Source: an uncultured Rickettsiales bacterium (lineage in GTDB: Bacteria > Pseudomonadota > Alphaproteobacteria > Rs-D84). Taken from it: a stretch of DNA of 52,438 nt. Under the pieces are notes generated by a model. The model saw only the letters and a list, made by a program, of their open reading frames with translations. It made no database searches and was not told the origin of the DNA. Positions 1-8,350 of this stretch are shown here, in pieces. Where the stretch lies: positions 1-52,438 of the forward strand of contig URSG01000004.1 in the NCBI GenBank assembly GCA_900550565.1, written 5' to 3'. The position numbers were made by a program, and so were the translations under genes. Every line of letters begins with the position of its first letter. The first letter of the stretch is position 1.

Positions 1-1
1 G

Positions 2-241
2 TGCCTGGGAATTACCAAACCGTCATATATGCCGCGCAGCCGTATTGCCAAACTGTTGGCCCCGAACCAAAGTGGCCAAATGCCGGATTGGGACGGTCTG
101 TGGGTGACATTTCAATCAAATGAATATACCGACGCCGGACAGCGGTCACTGATGTCGGTGCCACGAAATACAACATCTAAAACCGTCGGCGCATACCGCA
201 GGTGTATGTTTAGACGCGGTTATTTACTGCGCGCCAGTTGA
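2..241 (+). CDS. C-terminal fragment of an unidentified protein (truncated by window edge)
   Basis: The second frame stays open from the window edge to a TGA at 239-241, giving the last 79 residues of a protein. It is rich in Arg and Ser near the end (…GYLLRAS) and I recognise no family. A competing frame (positions 1-123) is also open but stops earlier, so the frame assignment is not certain. An intrinsic terminator follows at once (257-283), as expected for the end of a gene. It lies upstream of ftsQ, where many alphaproteobacteria carry murB or ddl, but nothing here resembles those. Confidence 0.4.
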   Translation, partial: CLGITKPSYMPRSRIAKLLAPNQSGQMPDWDGLWVTFQSNEYTDAGQRSLMSVPRNTTSKTVGAYRRCMFRRGYLLRAS

Positions 242-256
242 TTTTAAATTTTATTT

Positions 257-283
257 GCCCCCGCTTTTATCGTGGGGCTTTTT
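257..283 (+). terminator. Intrinsic terminator before ftsQ
   Basis: The stem GCCCC/GGGGC with a 12-nt loop is followed by TTTTT. It ends the upstream transcription unit 18 bp before the ftsQ start, so ftsQ-ftsA must have its own promoter; TATAAT at 286-291 overlaps the end of the T-run and is a candidate -10, but it sits very close to the ATG. Confidence 0.7.
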
Positions 284-300
284 GTGATATAATTATCATT

Positions 301-981
301 ATGAAACGAACAATCTGGTTTTGGCTGTATTTTATTATCGCGATTTTATTGGCGATATACTTTTCTGTGCGAATAATAATGACGACGATGGGTCATACGA
401 CGGTATCGCGCGTACACAGTATTTCTATATCTGCCGATGTTCGGGACAAGGATTTATCCGCCCTGGCGACGGCGGCGGCGATTGCGCCTGGGACGGGCGC
501 GTTTTCGGTTGACCTGGACGCACTGAACGCGCGCGTGGGCGCGGTGCCGGGGGTGCGCGCGTCGGCGGTTCATCGTCGCGCAGATGGCAATTTGGTGGTG
601 CGTGTAAAGTTATACCGGGCCGTTGCCCTGTGGACCGATGGCCAGAATTATTTTCCGCTGTCTGCGGACGGGACAATCGTGAACCAGCCTGACGCCGAAC
701 GCAAATCTGGCACAGTGCTGTTTCGTGGGCCACTGCCATCAGACGTTGGCGAAATCACAAACGTTGCGCATAATTTAATTGGAAATCTGGATTATATGGA
801 ATGGATTGAAAATCGTCGCTGGAATTTAATCACAACCGGTGGCACAACGATTTTGTTGCCTGAAAAAAATCCAGACGACGCGATTGCCCAACTGATTGTC
901 TTGGACAAGAATCACAAGATTTTATCACGTGACATTAAAACAATAGATATGCGTGACAGCGCACGAATATTGGTAAAATAA
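301..981 (+). CDS. ftsQ: Cell division protein FtsQ
   Basis: This is the 226-residue bitopic divisome protein that links the FtsA/FtsZ ring to the septal synthase complex. A short cytoplasmic N-terminus is followed by one membrane helix (about residues 5-27) and then a periplasmic POTRA-like domain, with the FtsQ-type stretch on internal positions that carries 'VPGVRASAVHR' near residue 80. The C-terminal part (LPEKNPDDAIAQL…, then 'DMRDS') matches the FtsQ beta domain. I chose ATG 301 over upstream in-frame codons because it places the membrane helix at the N-terminus. The stop is 5 bp from the ftsA start, so the two genes are co-transcribed. Assignment rests on domain order plus the adjacent ftsA. 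Confidence 0.88.
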   Translation: MKRTIWFWLYFIIAILLAIYFSVRIIMTTMGHTTVSRVHSISISADVRDKDLSALATAAAIAPGTGAFSVDLDALNARVGAVPGVRASAVHRRADGNLVVRVKLYRAVALWTDGQNYFPLSADGTIVNQPDAERKSGTVLFRGPLPSDVGEITNVAHNLIGNLDYMEWIENRRWNLITTGGTTILLPEKNPDDAIAQLIVLDKNHKILSRDIKTIDMRDSARILVK

Positions 982-986
982 ACAAA

Positions 987-2759
987 ATGAACCTGTTTGA
1001 TTCGGTTTTTCTGTGTCTGGATATTGGCTCAACCGGGGTGCGCGGTATGGCCCATCGTGTTTGTGGTGCAAAAATTGTAAAATCTGCGATTTCAACATCA
1101 GATTGTTTTGATACCGTATTCGCATTGCGTTCTGTTATTGACGACCTGGAACGTCAAATCGGAACCAGTTTTGATACCGCATACGTCACGGGGAATTTTG
1201 GCGCGTCTGTATTTGAAATGACCGCAAAAAGCACTGCCTGGGGTGGCGAACATAAAATTACCGCCGCCGATATCCAGGACCAAATTGCCCAGATAACACC
1301 CCCTGACGGATATTTTCCGATGCATATCGTGCCACTGCGATATGACACGCCGTCGGCACGCAATATGGCGACACCTGTGGGATACACAGACCGGCAACTG
1401 ATATCGGCATTTGGTGCAATATTTTATGCACGCGCCCGTATGGATACCGTTTTGGCGTTTTTGCGACGCGCACACATCACCGCCAGCGCATTTTATGACC
1501 CACAATTTTTACTGAACGCAACCCTGCGCCAGAAAAAACAAAATGTTATGTTTATTGACCTGGGCGGCGAATTTTCATCGGCATCAATTTGGACCGACCG
1601 TGGCCCTGTGTGGCACAGAAAAATTCCAATGGGTGGTACAAAAATAACAAACACAATTTCTGAAAAACTGCACATCTGTTTTGACGACGCCGAACGCGTT
1701 AAACGCGCCGTGGCCAGTTTTGTTCCAAAAGAAATGGACCGTTTTACCCCGGCCGATACCGCATACGAATTTTCACGTGGCGATATAAATGATATATTTA
1801 TGCCTGCGATGGTTGACATTGCCGCAGAAATGACGGCGGCGGCGCACGATGCGATTATAAAGTATCGTCCAACAAAAATTATACTGACGGGTGGTGGCGC
1901 ACTGGCCGAAGGTGCAACTGAATTTATTGAAAACACGTTTTCAATTCCAACCGAATACATTTCTGGCGACGCGATTGTTCGCGCTGGTTGCGCCAACATC
2001 TGGAACGCCGAGGCCGCGCACCGTGGCGCATACCTGGCCCGTCGCGACAGAATTCAACGAAATCTGGCATTTTTTGGAAAATTATTCAAGCGCACAAAAA
2101 AATCCCGCAATCGTTTTATTCCGATTATGCCCAGCACACTGTGTTTCAATATGCGACGCGCATCAACGTATTCAATGTTTCGCGCAGGTGGCATTTCAAT
2201 GATACACGTTGATATTATGGACGGATTTTACGTTGAACGTGTGGCCGGCGGAATTTCAGAATTAAAGATGATACGCGCACACACCGACGCACACCTGCAC
2301 GTCCACCTGATGACCGAGAGTCCGTCCGTCTGGGCCGCCGACAGTATTGCCGCCGGTGCCGACACAGTGATATTATCAACAAACACATCTGGACTGCGCG
2401 CGGCAATCGCCGCAACGCACGCCGCCGGTCGTCGCGTGGGCGTTGCATTAAACCCTGAATCATCGCCTGCGATATTAAAGCCGATTTTGCGCGACCTGGA
2501 CGAGGTTATGGTTATGACCGTGCGTCCCGGGGCCGCCGGACAAAAATTTCAAACAGACTGTTTGAAAAAAATTTCCGTACTTGATGCGACGCGCAAAAAA
2601 TACGGACTGAAATTTACAATTTCTGTTGACGGTGGCATAGACGATAAAACTGCACAAATGTGCTGGGACGCCGGCGCAGATTTATTGGTCAGTGGTTCAT
2701 ACCTGGCACGCAGCCCGGATTTCCCACTGGCGGTGCAAAGTTTATTAAAGCAATCATAA
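987..2759 (+). CDS. ftsA-rpe: FtsA fused to ribulose-phosphate 3-epimerase (FtsA-Rpe)
   Basis: One uninterrupted 590-codon frame encodes two proteins. Residues 1 to about 375 are FtsA, the actin-like membrane tether of FtsZ: phosphate-1 motif LDIGSTG (11-17), phosphate-2 motif FIDLGGEFSSASIW, and adenosine motif ILTGGGA. A basic amphipathic stretch (NLAFFGKLFKRTKKSR) follows, resembling the C-terminal membrane-targeting helix that normally ends FtsA. Residues about 377-590 are a complete ribulose-5-phosphate 3-epimerase, a TIM-barrel enzyme of the pentose phosphate pathway: PSTL, HVDIMDG (His407, Asp409), HLM (His440), RPGAAGQKF and VDGGI (Asp548). Spacing between these matches E. coli-type Rpe. 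Met381 could be an internal start but no Shine-Dalgarno precedes it. ftsZ does not follow; a terminator does. What the fusion does is unknown. Confidence 0.88.
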   Translation: MNLFDSVFLCLDIGSTGVRGMAHRVCGAKIVKSAISTSDCFDTVFALRSVIDDLERQIGTSFDTAYVTGNFGASVFEMTAKSTAWGGEHKITAADIQDQIAQITPPDGYFPMHIVPLRYDTPSARNMATPVGYTDRQLISAFGAIFYARARMDTVLAFLRRAHITASAFYDPQFLLNATLRQKKQNVMFIDLGGEFSSASIWTDRGPVWHRKIPMGGTKITNTISEKLHICFDDAERVKRAVASFVPKEMDRFTPADTAYEFSRGDINDIFMPAMVDIAAEMTAAAHDAIIKYRPTKIILTGGGALAEGATEFIENTFSIPTEYISGDAIVRAGCANIWNAEAAHRGAYLARRDRIQRNLAFFGKLFKRTKKSRNRFIPIMPSTLCFNMRRASTYSMFRAGGISMIHVDIMDGFYVERVAGGISELKMIRAHTDAHLHVHLMTESPSVWAADSIAAGADTVILSTNTSGLRAAIAATHAAGRRVGVALNPESSPAILKPILRDLDEVMVMTVRPGAAGQKFQTDCLKKISVLDATRKKYGLKFTISVDGGIDDKTAQMCWDAGADLLVSGSYLARSPDFPLAVQSLLKQS

Positions 2760-2786
2760 AAAAACGGGGCATACGCCCCGTTTTTT
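2758..2786. terminator. Bidirectional terminator after ftsA-rpe
   Basis: AAAACGGGGC, a 4-nt loop, then GCCCCGTTTT with T-runs on both strands. It ends the ftsQ-ftsA-rpe unit and can also serve the minus-strand uvrB-tsaE unit. Confidence 0.85.
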
Positions 2787-2798
2787 GAACACTGCGTT

Positions 2799-2903
2799 TC
2801 ATGAATTCTGACGAATCCACTGTTTAGGGATGTGGTTCGGGACCTTTATATGAATATACAAACGTCCGCGCAAGTGTTCACGCGTGAATGTTTCCATCCA
2901 CAT
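2799..2903 (-). CDS. Possible 34-residue basic small protein
   Basis: This short frame lies between tsaE and the shared terminator. It runs ATG (2901-2903) to TGA (2799-2801) and encodes 34 residues starting MWMETFTREHL and ending WIRQNS. It is basic and has no membrane segment. No strong Shine-Dalgarno is visible and I recognise no family, so it may not be translated. It is listed because it fills the interval between tsaE and the terminator on the same strand and its codons look like those of its neighbours. Confidence 0.3.
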   Translation of the reverse strand: MWMETFTREHLRGRLYIHIKVPNHIPKQWIRQNS

Positions 2904-2949
2904 TTTAATTGTTACACGTCACACGCACAATTTCCACAGGTGACATTTC

Positions 2950-3348
2950 CTATTTCACAACCAGTCTGCGCCCCGAACCGTGTTCTGTCAGATAAATATG
3001 AATTGTATCATTTGGCAAAACATCTGTGGCAATATCGGGCCACTCTATCAACGTAATATCGTTTGCGATTGCATACGGCAACCCGATTTCCGTCAATTCT
3101 GATGCGTCATTTATACGATACAGGTCAAAGTGCGATATGCCATCATAATTTTGCACAATGGTAAACGTCGGACTGGGGACAACAGTATCATCACCACGCA
3201 ATGTTTGAATTATTGTGCGTGCAATCTCGCTCTTGCCCATACCCAGGTCGCCGTGCAACGCCACGCACACCGGCGCACGCAAGGTTTTCGCAAATTCCAG
3301 CGCCCAGGCACGGGTTTGTTCAACACTGTCCAGTAAATATTCCTTCAT
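2950..3348 (-). CDS. tsaE: tRNA threonylcarbamoyladenosine biosynthesis ATPase TsaE
   Basis: TsaE is the small P-loop ATPase of the TsaB-TsaD-TsaE complex, which installs threonylcarbamoyl on A37 of ANN-decoding tRNAs. The 132-residue protein has Walker A GDLGMGKSE (about residues 34-42), the family motif SPTFTIVQNY and HFDLYRI, and then LIEWPD, in the expected order and length. It starts 5 bp after the uvrB stop on the same strand, so it is probably translated from the uvrB transcript. Confidence 0.93.
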   Translation of the reverse strand: MKEYLLDSVEQTRAWALEFAKTLRAPVCVALHGDLGMGKSEIARTIIQTLRGDDTVVPSPTFTIVQNYDGISHFDLYRINDASELTEIGLPYAIANDITLIEWPDIATDVLPNDTIHIYLTEHGSGRRLVVK

Positions 3349-3353
3349 CTATC

Positions 3354-5348
3354 TTACTCCACCAATAACAAGTCATCTTCCAGTTTATGAATTTCGTCAC
3401 GCAATGCGGCCGCATCTTCAAATTCCAGGTTTTCTGCCGCCGTGCGCATTTTCTTGGTCAAATCTTTTATCTGTTTGCGTATGCTGTCAGCGTCCATAAC
3501 CCCACCAGATTTATCATACACAAAACGACGGGTCTTGTCTGTTTTTTCTGTTTTTTCGCCAACCTGGGCAAATATAGCCTTGGACACAGTTGTCGGCGTA
3601 ATTCCGTGTGCGGCGTTGTATGCCATCTGTTTTTCGCGACGACGCGCCGTTTCGGTCAATGCCGCGTTCATAGAATCTGTTATTTTATCCGCATACAGAA
3701 TCACGCGTCCATTTGCATTACGCGCCGCGCGCCCGATTGTCTGAATCAGCGACCGCGTTGAACGCAAGAATCCCTCTTTATCCGCGTCCATAATTGCAAC
3801 CAGTTCACATTCTGGCACGTCCAGCCCTTCGCGCAACAGATTGATTCCAACCAGCACATCATATTTTCCCAAACGCAAATCACGCAACAATTCAATACGT
3901 TCCAGCGTTTCAATATCACTGTGCAGATATTTTGCGCGCACGCCATTTTCGTTCAGGTAATCAGTCAACTGTTCCGCCATTTTCTTGGTCAACGTTGTCA
4001 CTAATACGCGCCCAGTGGTGTGTTTAATTTGTTCCAATAAATCATCAACCTGGTTCGCCGTTGGGCGCACATCACAGACCGGGTCCAACAATCCTGTGGG
4101 ACGAATAACCTGTTCGGCCACAATGCCACCTGATTGATTTAATTCCCATTCAGCCGGCGTCGCAGACACAAATATCGTCTGGGGGCGCAGTGCGTCCCAC
4201 TCGTCAAACGTCAGTGGTCGGTTATCAATACACGCCGGCAAACGAAATCCATACTGCGACAATGTTTCTTTGCGTGCGCGGTCACCACGTGACATCGCCG
4301 AAATCTGTGGCACGGTCACGTGACTTTCATCAATAAACAGCACCGCATCACGCGGCAGGTATTCAAACAGTGTCGGCGGTGGCATACCCGGCGCACGTCC
4401 AGATAAATAACGCGAATAGTTTTCAATTCCGCGACACGTCCCGGTTGATTCCATCATTTCAACATCAAAATTCACACGTTCGCGCAAACGTTGCTCTTCC
4501 AGATACTTCATATTTTCGTGAAAGTATTTCAGGCGTTCTTCTAAATCTGTTTTAATTTGACCGATTGCCTGTAAAACACTGGGCATCGGTGTTGCATAGT
4601 GCGTATTTGGATAAACTGCAATTCTGTCCAGTTTATGTAATTTTGCACCCGTCAGTGTATCAAATTCCCAGATTTCTTCTATTTCATCGCCCCAAAACGA
4701 AAGTTTCCACGCACGGTCTTGGGAATGCGACGGAAATACGTCCAGTGTATCGCCACGCACACGAAAATTACCACGTTCAAATGCCACGTCATTGCGTTTA
4801 TACTGAATATCCACCAATGCGTGCATAACATCGCCCTGGCCGATTTTATCCCCTGCGCGCAAGACCAGTTTCATACCGGCATACTGTTCTGGCGACCCCA
4901 TACCATAAATTGACGACACAGACGATACAACGATAACATCGCGTTCTTCCAGCATAGCACGCGTCGCACTGTGCCGCATACGGTCCAGTTGTTCATTTAT
5001 AGACGCATCTTTGTCAATGTATGTGTCGGTGGTTGGCATATATGCCTCGGGCTGGTAATAATCATAATACGACACAAAGTATTCAACGTGATTGTGCGGA
5101 AAAAACGATTTCATTTCCGTATATAATTGCGCCGCCAGGATTTTATTCGGTGCCATAATCAATGCCGGCCGCGATAATTCTGCGATAACGTTTGCCATCG
5201 TGAACGTTTTACCAGAACCCGTCACCCCCAGCAACACCTGGGAACGCCGTCCATCACGAACACCGGCCACCAATTCAGATATGGCCGCCGGCTGGTCCCC
5301 CATGGGGGCATAATTGCTTTCCAGTGAAAATATACTTTTTTTGTTCAC
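3354..5348 (-). CDS. uvrB: Excinuclease ABC subunit B
   Basis: UvrB is the damage-verifying helicase-like subunit of nucleotide excision repair, loaded by UvrA and cut-activating UvrC. At 664 residues it has normal length. Visible elements are Walker A GVTGSGKT (about 41-48), the beta-hairpin region with YYDYYQPEAY, the DEAD-like FIDESH, helicase motif VGINLLREGLD, QTIGRAARN, and a C-terminal UVR coiled coil (DLTKKMRTAAENLEFEDAAALRD) that contacts UvrC. The start is GTG at 5346-5348, which gives the usual N-terminus before GDQPAAI. It is divergent from the AsmA-like gene with a 46-bp spacer and is followed by tsaE. Confidence 0.97.
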   Translation of the reverse strand: MNKKSIFSLESNYAPMGDQPAAISELVAGVRDGRRSQVLLGVTGSGKTFTMANVIAELSRPALIMAPNKILAAQLYTEMKSFFPHNHVEYFVSYYDYYQPEAYMPTTDTYIDKDASINEQLDRMRHSATRAMLEERDVIVVSSVSSIYGMGSPEQYAGMKLVLRAGDKIGQGDVMHALVDIQYKRNDVAFERGNFRVRGDTLDVFPSHSQDRAWKLSFWGDEIEEIWEFDTLTGAKLHKLDRIAVYPNTHYATPMPSVLQAIGQIKTDLEERLKYFHENMKYLEEQRLRERVNFDVEMMESTGTCRGIENYSRYLSGRAPGMPPPTLFEYLPRDAVLFIDESHVTVPQISAMSRGDRARKETLSQYGFRLPACIDNRPLTFDEWDALRPQTIFVSATPAEWELNQSGGIVAEQVIRPTGLLDPVCDVRPTANQVDDLLEQIKHTTGRVLVTTLTKKMAEQLTDYLNENGVRAKYLHSDIETLERIELLRDLRLGKYDVLVGINLLREGLDVPECELVAIMDADKEGFLRSTRSLIQTIGRAARNANGRVILYADKITDSMNAALTETARRREKQMAYNAAHGITPTTVSKAIFAQVGEKTEKTDKTRRFVYDKSGGVMDADSIRKQIKDLTKKMRTAAENLEFEDAAALRDEIHKLEDDLLLVE

Positions 5349-5394
5349 ACTATTATTCTAATCCATTATAATCAAATTACAAGGGCAGAGAGAG

Positions 5395-7869
5395 ATGGCA
5401 TTAAAACCCAGATATAAACGCAGAATTTTATGGACGGCTGTATTTATCACAACGGTCGGGGCATTGGCGTTGGTCATTGTTCCGCCGATGATAACGATAA
5501 ACAGTCTGCGCCCCAAAATTGCCCAGGCGATATATCAACAAACTGGTATCAACGCCCAGATTGACGGCAATGTTCGGTTCAGTTTGCTGGGGCGCGCAAC
5601 GATTGTTGCACATAATGTCAGTGTGCCAATGGGCCATATTGACGCGGTTATGTTTTCTGTGCCAATCACTGATATATTCAATCTGGACAATGCGTCATTA
5701 CAGGGCCGAATTGGGATTCACGGCGCAAAACTGCACATAGACTCGTTGGTGGCACCTGATTTTAACAACGCCGTTGATATATATGATTCCGTCGTGACAT
5801 TTCATAACAAGGATTATGATATTATCCGTGCGCGATTGGCCAATGGCGGTCTGACAGGGACTGTCCGGACAAATGATCACAAATACGATTTTGAATTTCT
5901 GGACGACGAATTCATAATAAAAAATCGCACTAATAATCTGGAAATCACGGGTATGTTATTTTCAGACGGAACGGCGCGCGGCCACCTGGACATTGATACC
6001 CTGGACGTAAATAAATGGTTTGAATTTTCATACCCACGTATTGATGTGCCTGTGAAACTGAGTATGAATTTCGCCTGGGACGGCGAATACGGTTTTGAAT
6101 TTACGGATATAAAATCAGACCATTTTTCTGGCGATATAAAAATCCTGCCTGATGGCGCACGCGAAATCAATTTGACGGCCAATGACCTGGATTACGATTT
6201 TACATTTTTAACCAATCCATCAAATATATTTTATCGCACGACATTTAATTTAGACCTATACGGGAAATTAAAACTGGCCGGACACGAATTTCAACATCTG
6301 AAAATAAATGCGATTGGCGATAAAAAATTGGTTCAAATATCAAATATTATTGCCGACGATATGGCAATCACTGGTGGCACGATTGACGCAGATGGCGCAC
6401 ACAACGTTCTGGTGACAATGCCAGTGGACGGAATCCAAACAATGTGCCTGTTTTCTGGCACGCCACAAAATTGGAAATGCAGTAAATTTTCATACGGCGA
6501 TATATCTGGCACAATTACCGTGGACCAGAAAAATTTTACTGCATCAATCGTTGGGGCTGGCGAAATGCCAGATGCCCAGAAATTGATTCGCGCGACGCGT
6601 CGTCTGGGAAAAAACGGGAAACTGGATTTTCAATTCAGTAATATTGCCGGCACATTTACCATAACGCCCAAGGGCGTGACAAAATCATATTCATTTGCAC
6701 GCAATCAAACATTACGTTGGGCGGCACCTGATTTTAAATACTTGCCTGATTTTATGCTGGACGCGCCCGGCGATATGAAATGGTCTGATGGGGCGATGGC
6801 GTTTATTCCACGTGGCGCGAAATGGAAAATATCTATGACAGATAAAACATTTCTGCTTTCTGGCGATAATTTCAAAGACATCTTACCGAACATTGATTTG
6901 CAATCATTGAACAACGCGCCATACACGGTATCCGGCACATACAGCGGTCGCAGCATATCAAATATGCAGATAACCGTTGGCAACCAAACATTTCATGGCA
7001 GTGTCAGCGGACGCAACATAACATTACGCACCGTATTACTGAACGCCGATGCGTTTGCAAACCAGGGTTATATTGATAACTATGATGAACTGGAATTTTT
7101 AACCGCCGCGCCAATAACGTTGCCATTTGAATTACCGGTTGATATTTCTTTGACCGCAGACACACTGATTTACAACGGCAATGAATACAAGAATTTTATA
7201 TACGCCCTGAAATCAAACACCCAGACGTTTTCTATCACAGACGCGTCGCGTGGAAATCTGTTGGCGACATTACGCAAAGACGCATCAAAATATGACATTG
7301 ATATTCAATTAAATAAATTCGTCACAAATGGTTATTTGTTATCACGTCAAATGCCGTTAAACGTTCGCGATACAATGATTACGGCTGATATTTCTTTACA
7401 GACCAACGGCCACATCGCACACGATATATGGTATAACCTGGCCGGCGATATGGATTTATCGTTCAGTGGCGGATATATTGTTGGATTGGGCGTTGATAAT
7501 TTCTATGCGTCCGCAAATAAAATAAATACATTTAATGCAGAATATGCCCTGGCAGATGCCCTGACCGATGGGGAAAGCGTTATTAAAAAAATGCGCATTG
7601 TTGGTAAATATAACAATGGCAATTTTATAACCGCACAACCGTTTACACTGCAAATGCGCCACGTTGACGCATACGGCGAATTTGATTTAGATGACGGCCG
7701 TATGACCGTTATGTTAAATATGACAATGCGCGGAACGGCACCAACACCTGCGCCTGTTCGTCTGACCATATCCCCAGACGGGACGCGAAATTATTCACTG
7801 ACTGAAATTATGACAAATTTTGATTCCAGTTTTATGCGCCAGTTTATAAAAACGCACGATAAATTTTAA
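5395..7869 (+). CDS. AsmA-family envelope protein
   Basis: This large (824 residues) single-pass protein has an N-terminal membrane helix (about residues 11-32) followed by a long, beta-rich periplasmic region. The AsmA N-terminal signature is present: 'INSLRPKIAQAIYQQTGINAQIDGNVRFSLL' resembles the …I…tGr.v.i.G.v…s..P pattern. The C-terminal third (GDMDLSFSGG…, then DGRMTV) matches the AsmA_2-like region. AsmA and relatives (TamB, YhdP) are thought to bridge the periplasm and move phospholipids or affect outer-membrane assembly; which role applies here cannot be told. Shine-Dalgarno GAGAGAG precedes ATG 5395. Its stop overlaps the stop of the convergent gene at 7866. Confidence 0.8.
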   Translation: MALKPRYKRRILWTAVFITTVGALALVIVPPMITINSLRPKIAQAIYQQTGINAQIDGNVRFSLLGRATIVAHNVSVPMGHIDAVMFSVPITDIFNLDNASLQGRIGIHGAKLHIDSLVAPDFNNAVDIYDSVVTFHNKDYDIIRARLANGGLTGTVRTNDHKYDFEFLDDEFIIKNRTNNLEITGMLFSDGTARGHLDIDTLDVNKWFEFSYPRIDVPVKLSMNFAWDGEYGFEFTDIKSDHFSGDIKILPDGAREINLTANDLDYDFTFLTNPSNIFYRTTFNLDLYGKLKLAGHEFQHLKINAIGDKKLVQISNIIADDMAITGGTIDADGAHNVLVTMPVDGIQTMCLFSGTPQNWKCSKFSYGDISGTITVDQKNFTASIVGAGEMPDAQKLIRATRRLGKNGKLDFQFSNIAGTFTITPKGVTKSYSFARNQTLRWAAPDFKYLPDFMLDAPGDMKWSDGAMAFIPRGAKWKISMTDKTFLLSGDNFKDILPNIDLQSLNNAPYTVSGTYSGRSISNMQITVGNQTFHGSVSGRNITLRTVLLNADAFANQGYIDNYDELEFLTAAPITLPFELPVDISLTADTLIYNGNEYKNFIYALKSNTQTFSITDASRGNLLATLRKDASKYDIDIQLNKFVTNGYLLSRQMPLNVRDTMITADISLQTNGHIAHDIWYNLAGDMDLSFSGGYIVGLGVDNFYASANKINTFNAEYALADALTDGESVIKKMRIVGKYNNGNFITAQPFTLQMRHVDAYGEFDLDDGRMTVMLNMTMRGTAPTPAPVRLTISPDGTRNYSLTEIMTNFDSSFMRQFIKTHDKF

Positions 7870-8237
7870 CGATGATATTTCTGGCCCAGCACACGACGCA
7901 CGTATTCGCTTGAAACCGATTGACCGTTTTTGTCGGCCCAGTATTGATACTGTCCAATCCGAACACAGTGAAAACCATCAGCCATAAATTTTATACGACG
8001 CGTTGCGCATAATAACATTTTGTTGCGACCAATTAAATCTGCGCGCCGTCCAAACAGCGCACGACGAATACGGGGGATAATCCCGTTTCCATCTGATGAA
8101 TTGCGTGGCGCATACAGCACCCCACCCCGCTTTACCAATCCAGTCATATCATATTGACGATGTCGCGCACGCAAGACACGTGCCTGGTATTCTGTCAGAT
8201 TTAATGTTGTTATCAGTTTATCAATATCCGCCTGCAT
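7866..8237 (-). CDS. Conserved-looking hypothetical protein, 123 residues
   Basis: I do not recognise this gene. It encodes a basic, soluble 123-residue protein. The N-terminus (TLNLTEYQARVLRARHR) could form a helix-turn-helix-like pair of helices. The middle is Arg-rich (RIRRALFGRRADLIGR) and the C-terminus holds 'YQYWADKNGQSVSSEYVRRVLGQ'. The composition suggests a nucleic-acid-binding role, but that is only an inference. Its last 4 bases overlap the convergent AsmA-like gene (TAA stops share 7867-7868). Codon use matches neighbouring core genes, so it is probably a real resident gene. Confidence 0.65.
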   Translation of the reverse strand: MQADIDKLITTLNLTEYQARVLRARHRQYDMTGLVKRGGVLYAPRNSSDGNGIIPRIRRALFGRRADLIGRNKMLLCATRRIKFMADGFHCVRIGQYQYWADKNGQSVSSEYVRRVLGQKYHR

Positions 8238-8303
8238 TTTTTCACCACCACAAAAAAATTATATTCACAACACTGGGCGATTTTAATAGGTTTGATTTCA
8301 TAT

Positions 8304-8329
8304 AAAAAACAGTCCGCAAATGCGGACTG
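8304..8329 (-). terminator. Intrinsic terminator of aspS
   Basis: On the minus strand, CAGTCCGCA/TGCGGACTG is followed by TTTTTTA. It lies 22 bp after the aspS stop codon. Confidence 0.88.
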
Positions 8330-8350
8330 AACAAATATGTATTTTTATAT

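Noticed and set aside
425..739. Minus-strand and alternative-frame ORFs inside ftsQ, uvrB, aspS, gyrB, pheT, topA and others
   Set aside because: They lie wholly within well-supported genes, lack ribosome sites, and give low-complexity or Arg/His/Cys-rich translations typical of shadow frames.
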